The position numbers and the translations under genes were made by a program. From contig JAPOPW010000030.1 of NCBI GenBank assembly GCA_026712715.1, forward strand, positions 62,001 to 126,000: a stretch of 64,000 nt of DNA, read 5' to 3'. The DNA is from Immundisolibacterales bacterium. Lineage in GTDB: Bacteria > Pseudomonadota > Gammaproteobacteria > HK1. This document shows, one piece after another, positions 63,970 to 64,000 of the stretch; the stretch's first letter is position 1, and each line of letters begins with the position of its first letter. The notes under the pieces are model-generated. The model ran no database searches. It worked only from the letters and a program-made list of their open reading frames with translations, and was not told where the DNA came from.

Positions 63970-64000
63970 ATGAGCACGCAGAAGGACGATACGCAGATGA
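63970..64000 (+). CDS. start of an unidentified gene, cut by the window end
   Basis: An ATG at 63970 is preceded by GAGGAG at 63956-63961, and the frame reads MSTQKDDTQM before the window ends. Upstream there is an AT-richer stretch with a direct repeat of CTTTACG (63884 and 63894). Ten residues are too few to name the product. Confidence 0.5.
   Translation, partial: MSTQKDDTQM

Overview
The window is a very GC-rich (by eye close to 70%), densely coded stretch of a chromosome. The gene content and order point to a gammaproteobacterium: Hda, BamD, RlmD, RluD next to the YfiH-type PgeF, the mreBCD-mrdA-rodA-mltB-rlpA-dacC-lipB cluster, purM-purN beside DUF2066-hda, and the mutL-miaA-hfq-hflX-hflK-hflC-yjeT-hisZ-purA cluster. 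The gatCAB operon running divergently from mreB and the use of HisZ fit the Chromatiales/Ectothiorhodospiraceae side of the class, but that placement is an inference. No rRNA, tRNA, CRISPR array, prophage or insertion-sequence transposase was seen.

Layout. 1-7.4 kb: the end of an LpxL-type acyltransferase, a gamma-glutamyltransferase, a nitroreductase, the D-glutamate pair dgcN-dgcA on the minus strand, then thiD, a HisN-like phosphatase and a flavodoxin. 7.4-7.9 kb: a non-coding stretch with two tandem hairpins and a dispersed repeat. 7.9-13 kb (minus): transhydrogenase genes pntAA-pntAB-pntB coupled to the processing protease ctp. 13-17.6 kb: a tartrate/D-malate-type dehydrogenase, zapE and an EF-G-like GTPase. 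17.7-21.1 kb (minus): gatC-gatA-gatB. 21.2-33.2 kb: rod-shape and murein genes, lipB, nagZ and a CoA-transferase. 33.2-37.8 kb: pilD, pgeF, rluD, bamD, a PII gene and a type IV pilin. 37.8-45.5 kb: suhB, trmJ, purN-purM, DUF2066-hda, proS. 45.7-49.2 kb: ilvB-ilvN, a truncated ilvC, pssA. 49.2-62.1 kb: udg, rimI, a PolB-like exonuclease, rlmD, mutL, miaA, hfq, hflX, hflK, hflC, yjeT, hisZ, purA. 62.1-64 kb: argF (minus), a PGPGW membrane protein and the first codons of another gene.

Most genes are ordinary housekeeping genes in tightly packed operons with ATGA/GTGA overlaps. The less ordinary material lies between them. There are two families of dispersed, structured repeats. Family 1 has three copies: one intergenic, one inside the mltB reading frame, and one that forms the ribosome-binding region of argF. 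Family 2 has four full or partial copies. Two tandem 27-nt hairpins differ at four stem pairs, all four compensated. A severely truncated ilvC sits in its usual operon position.
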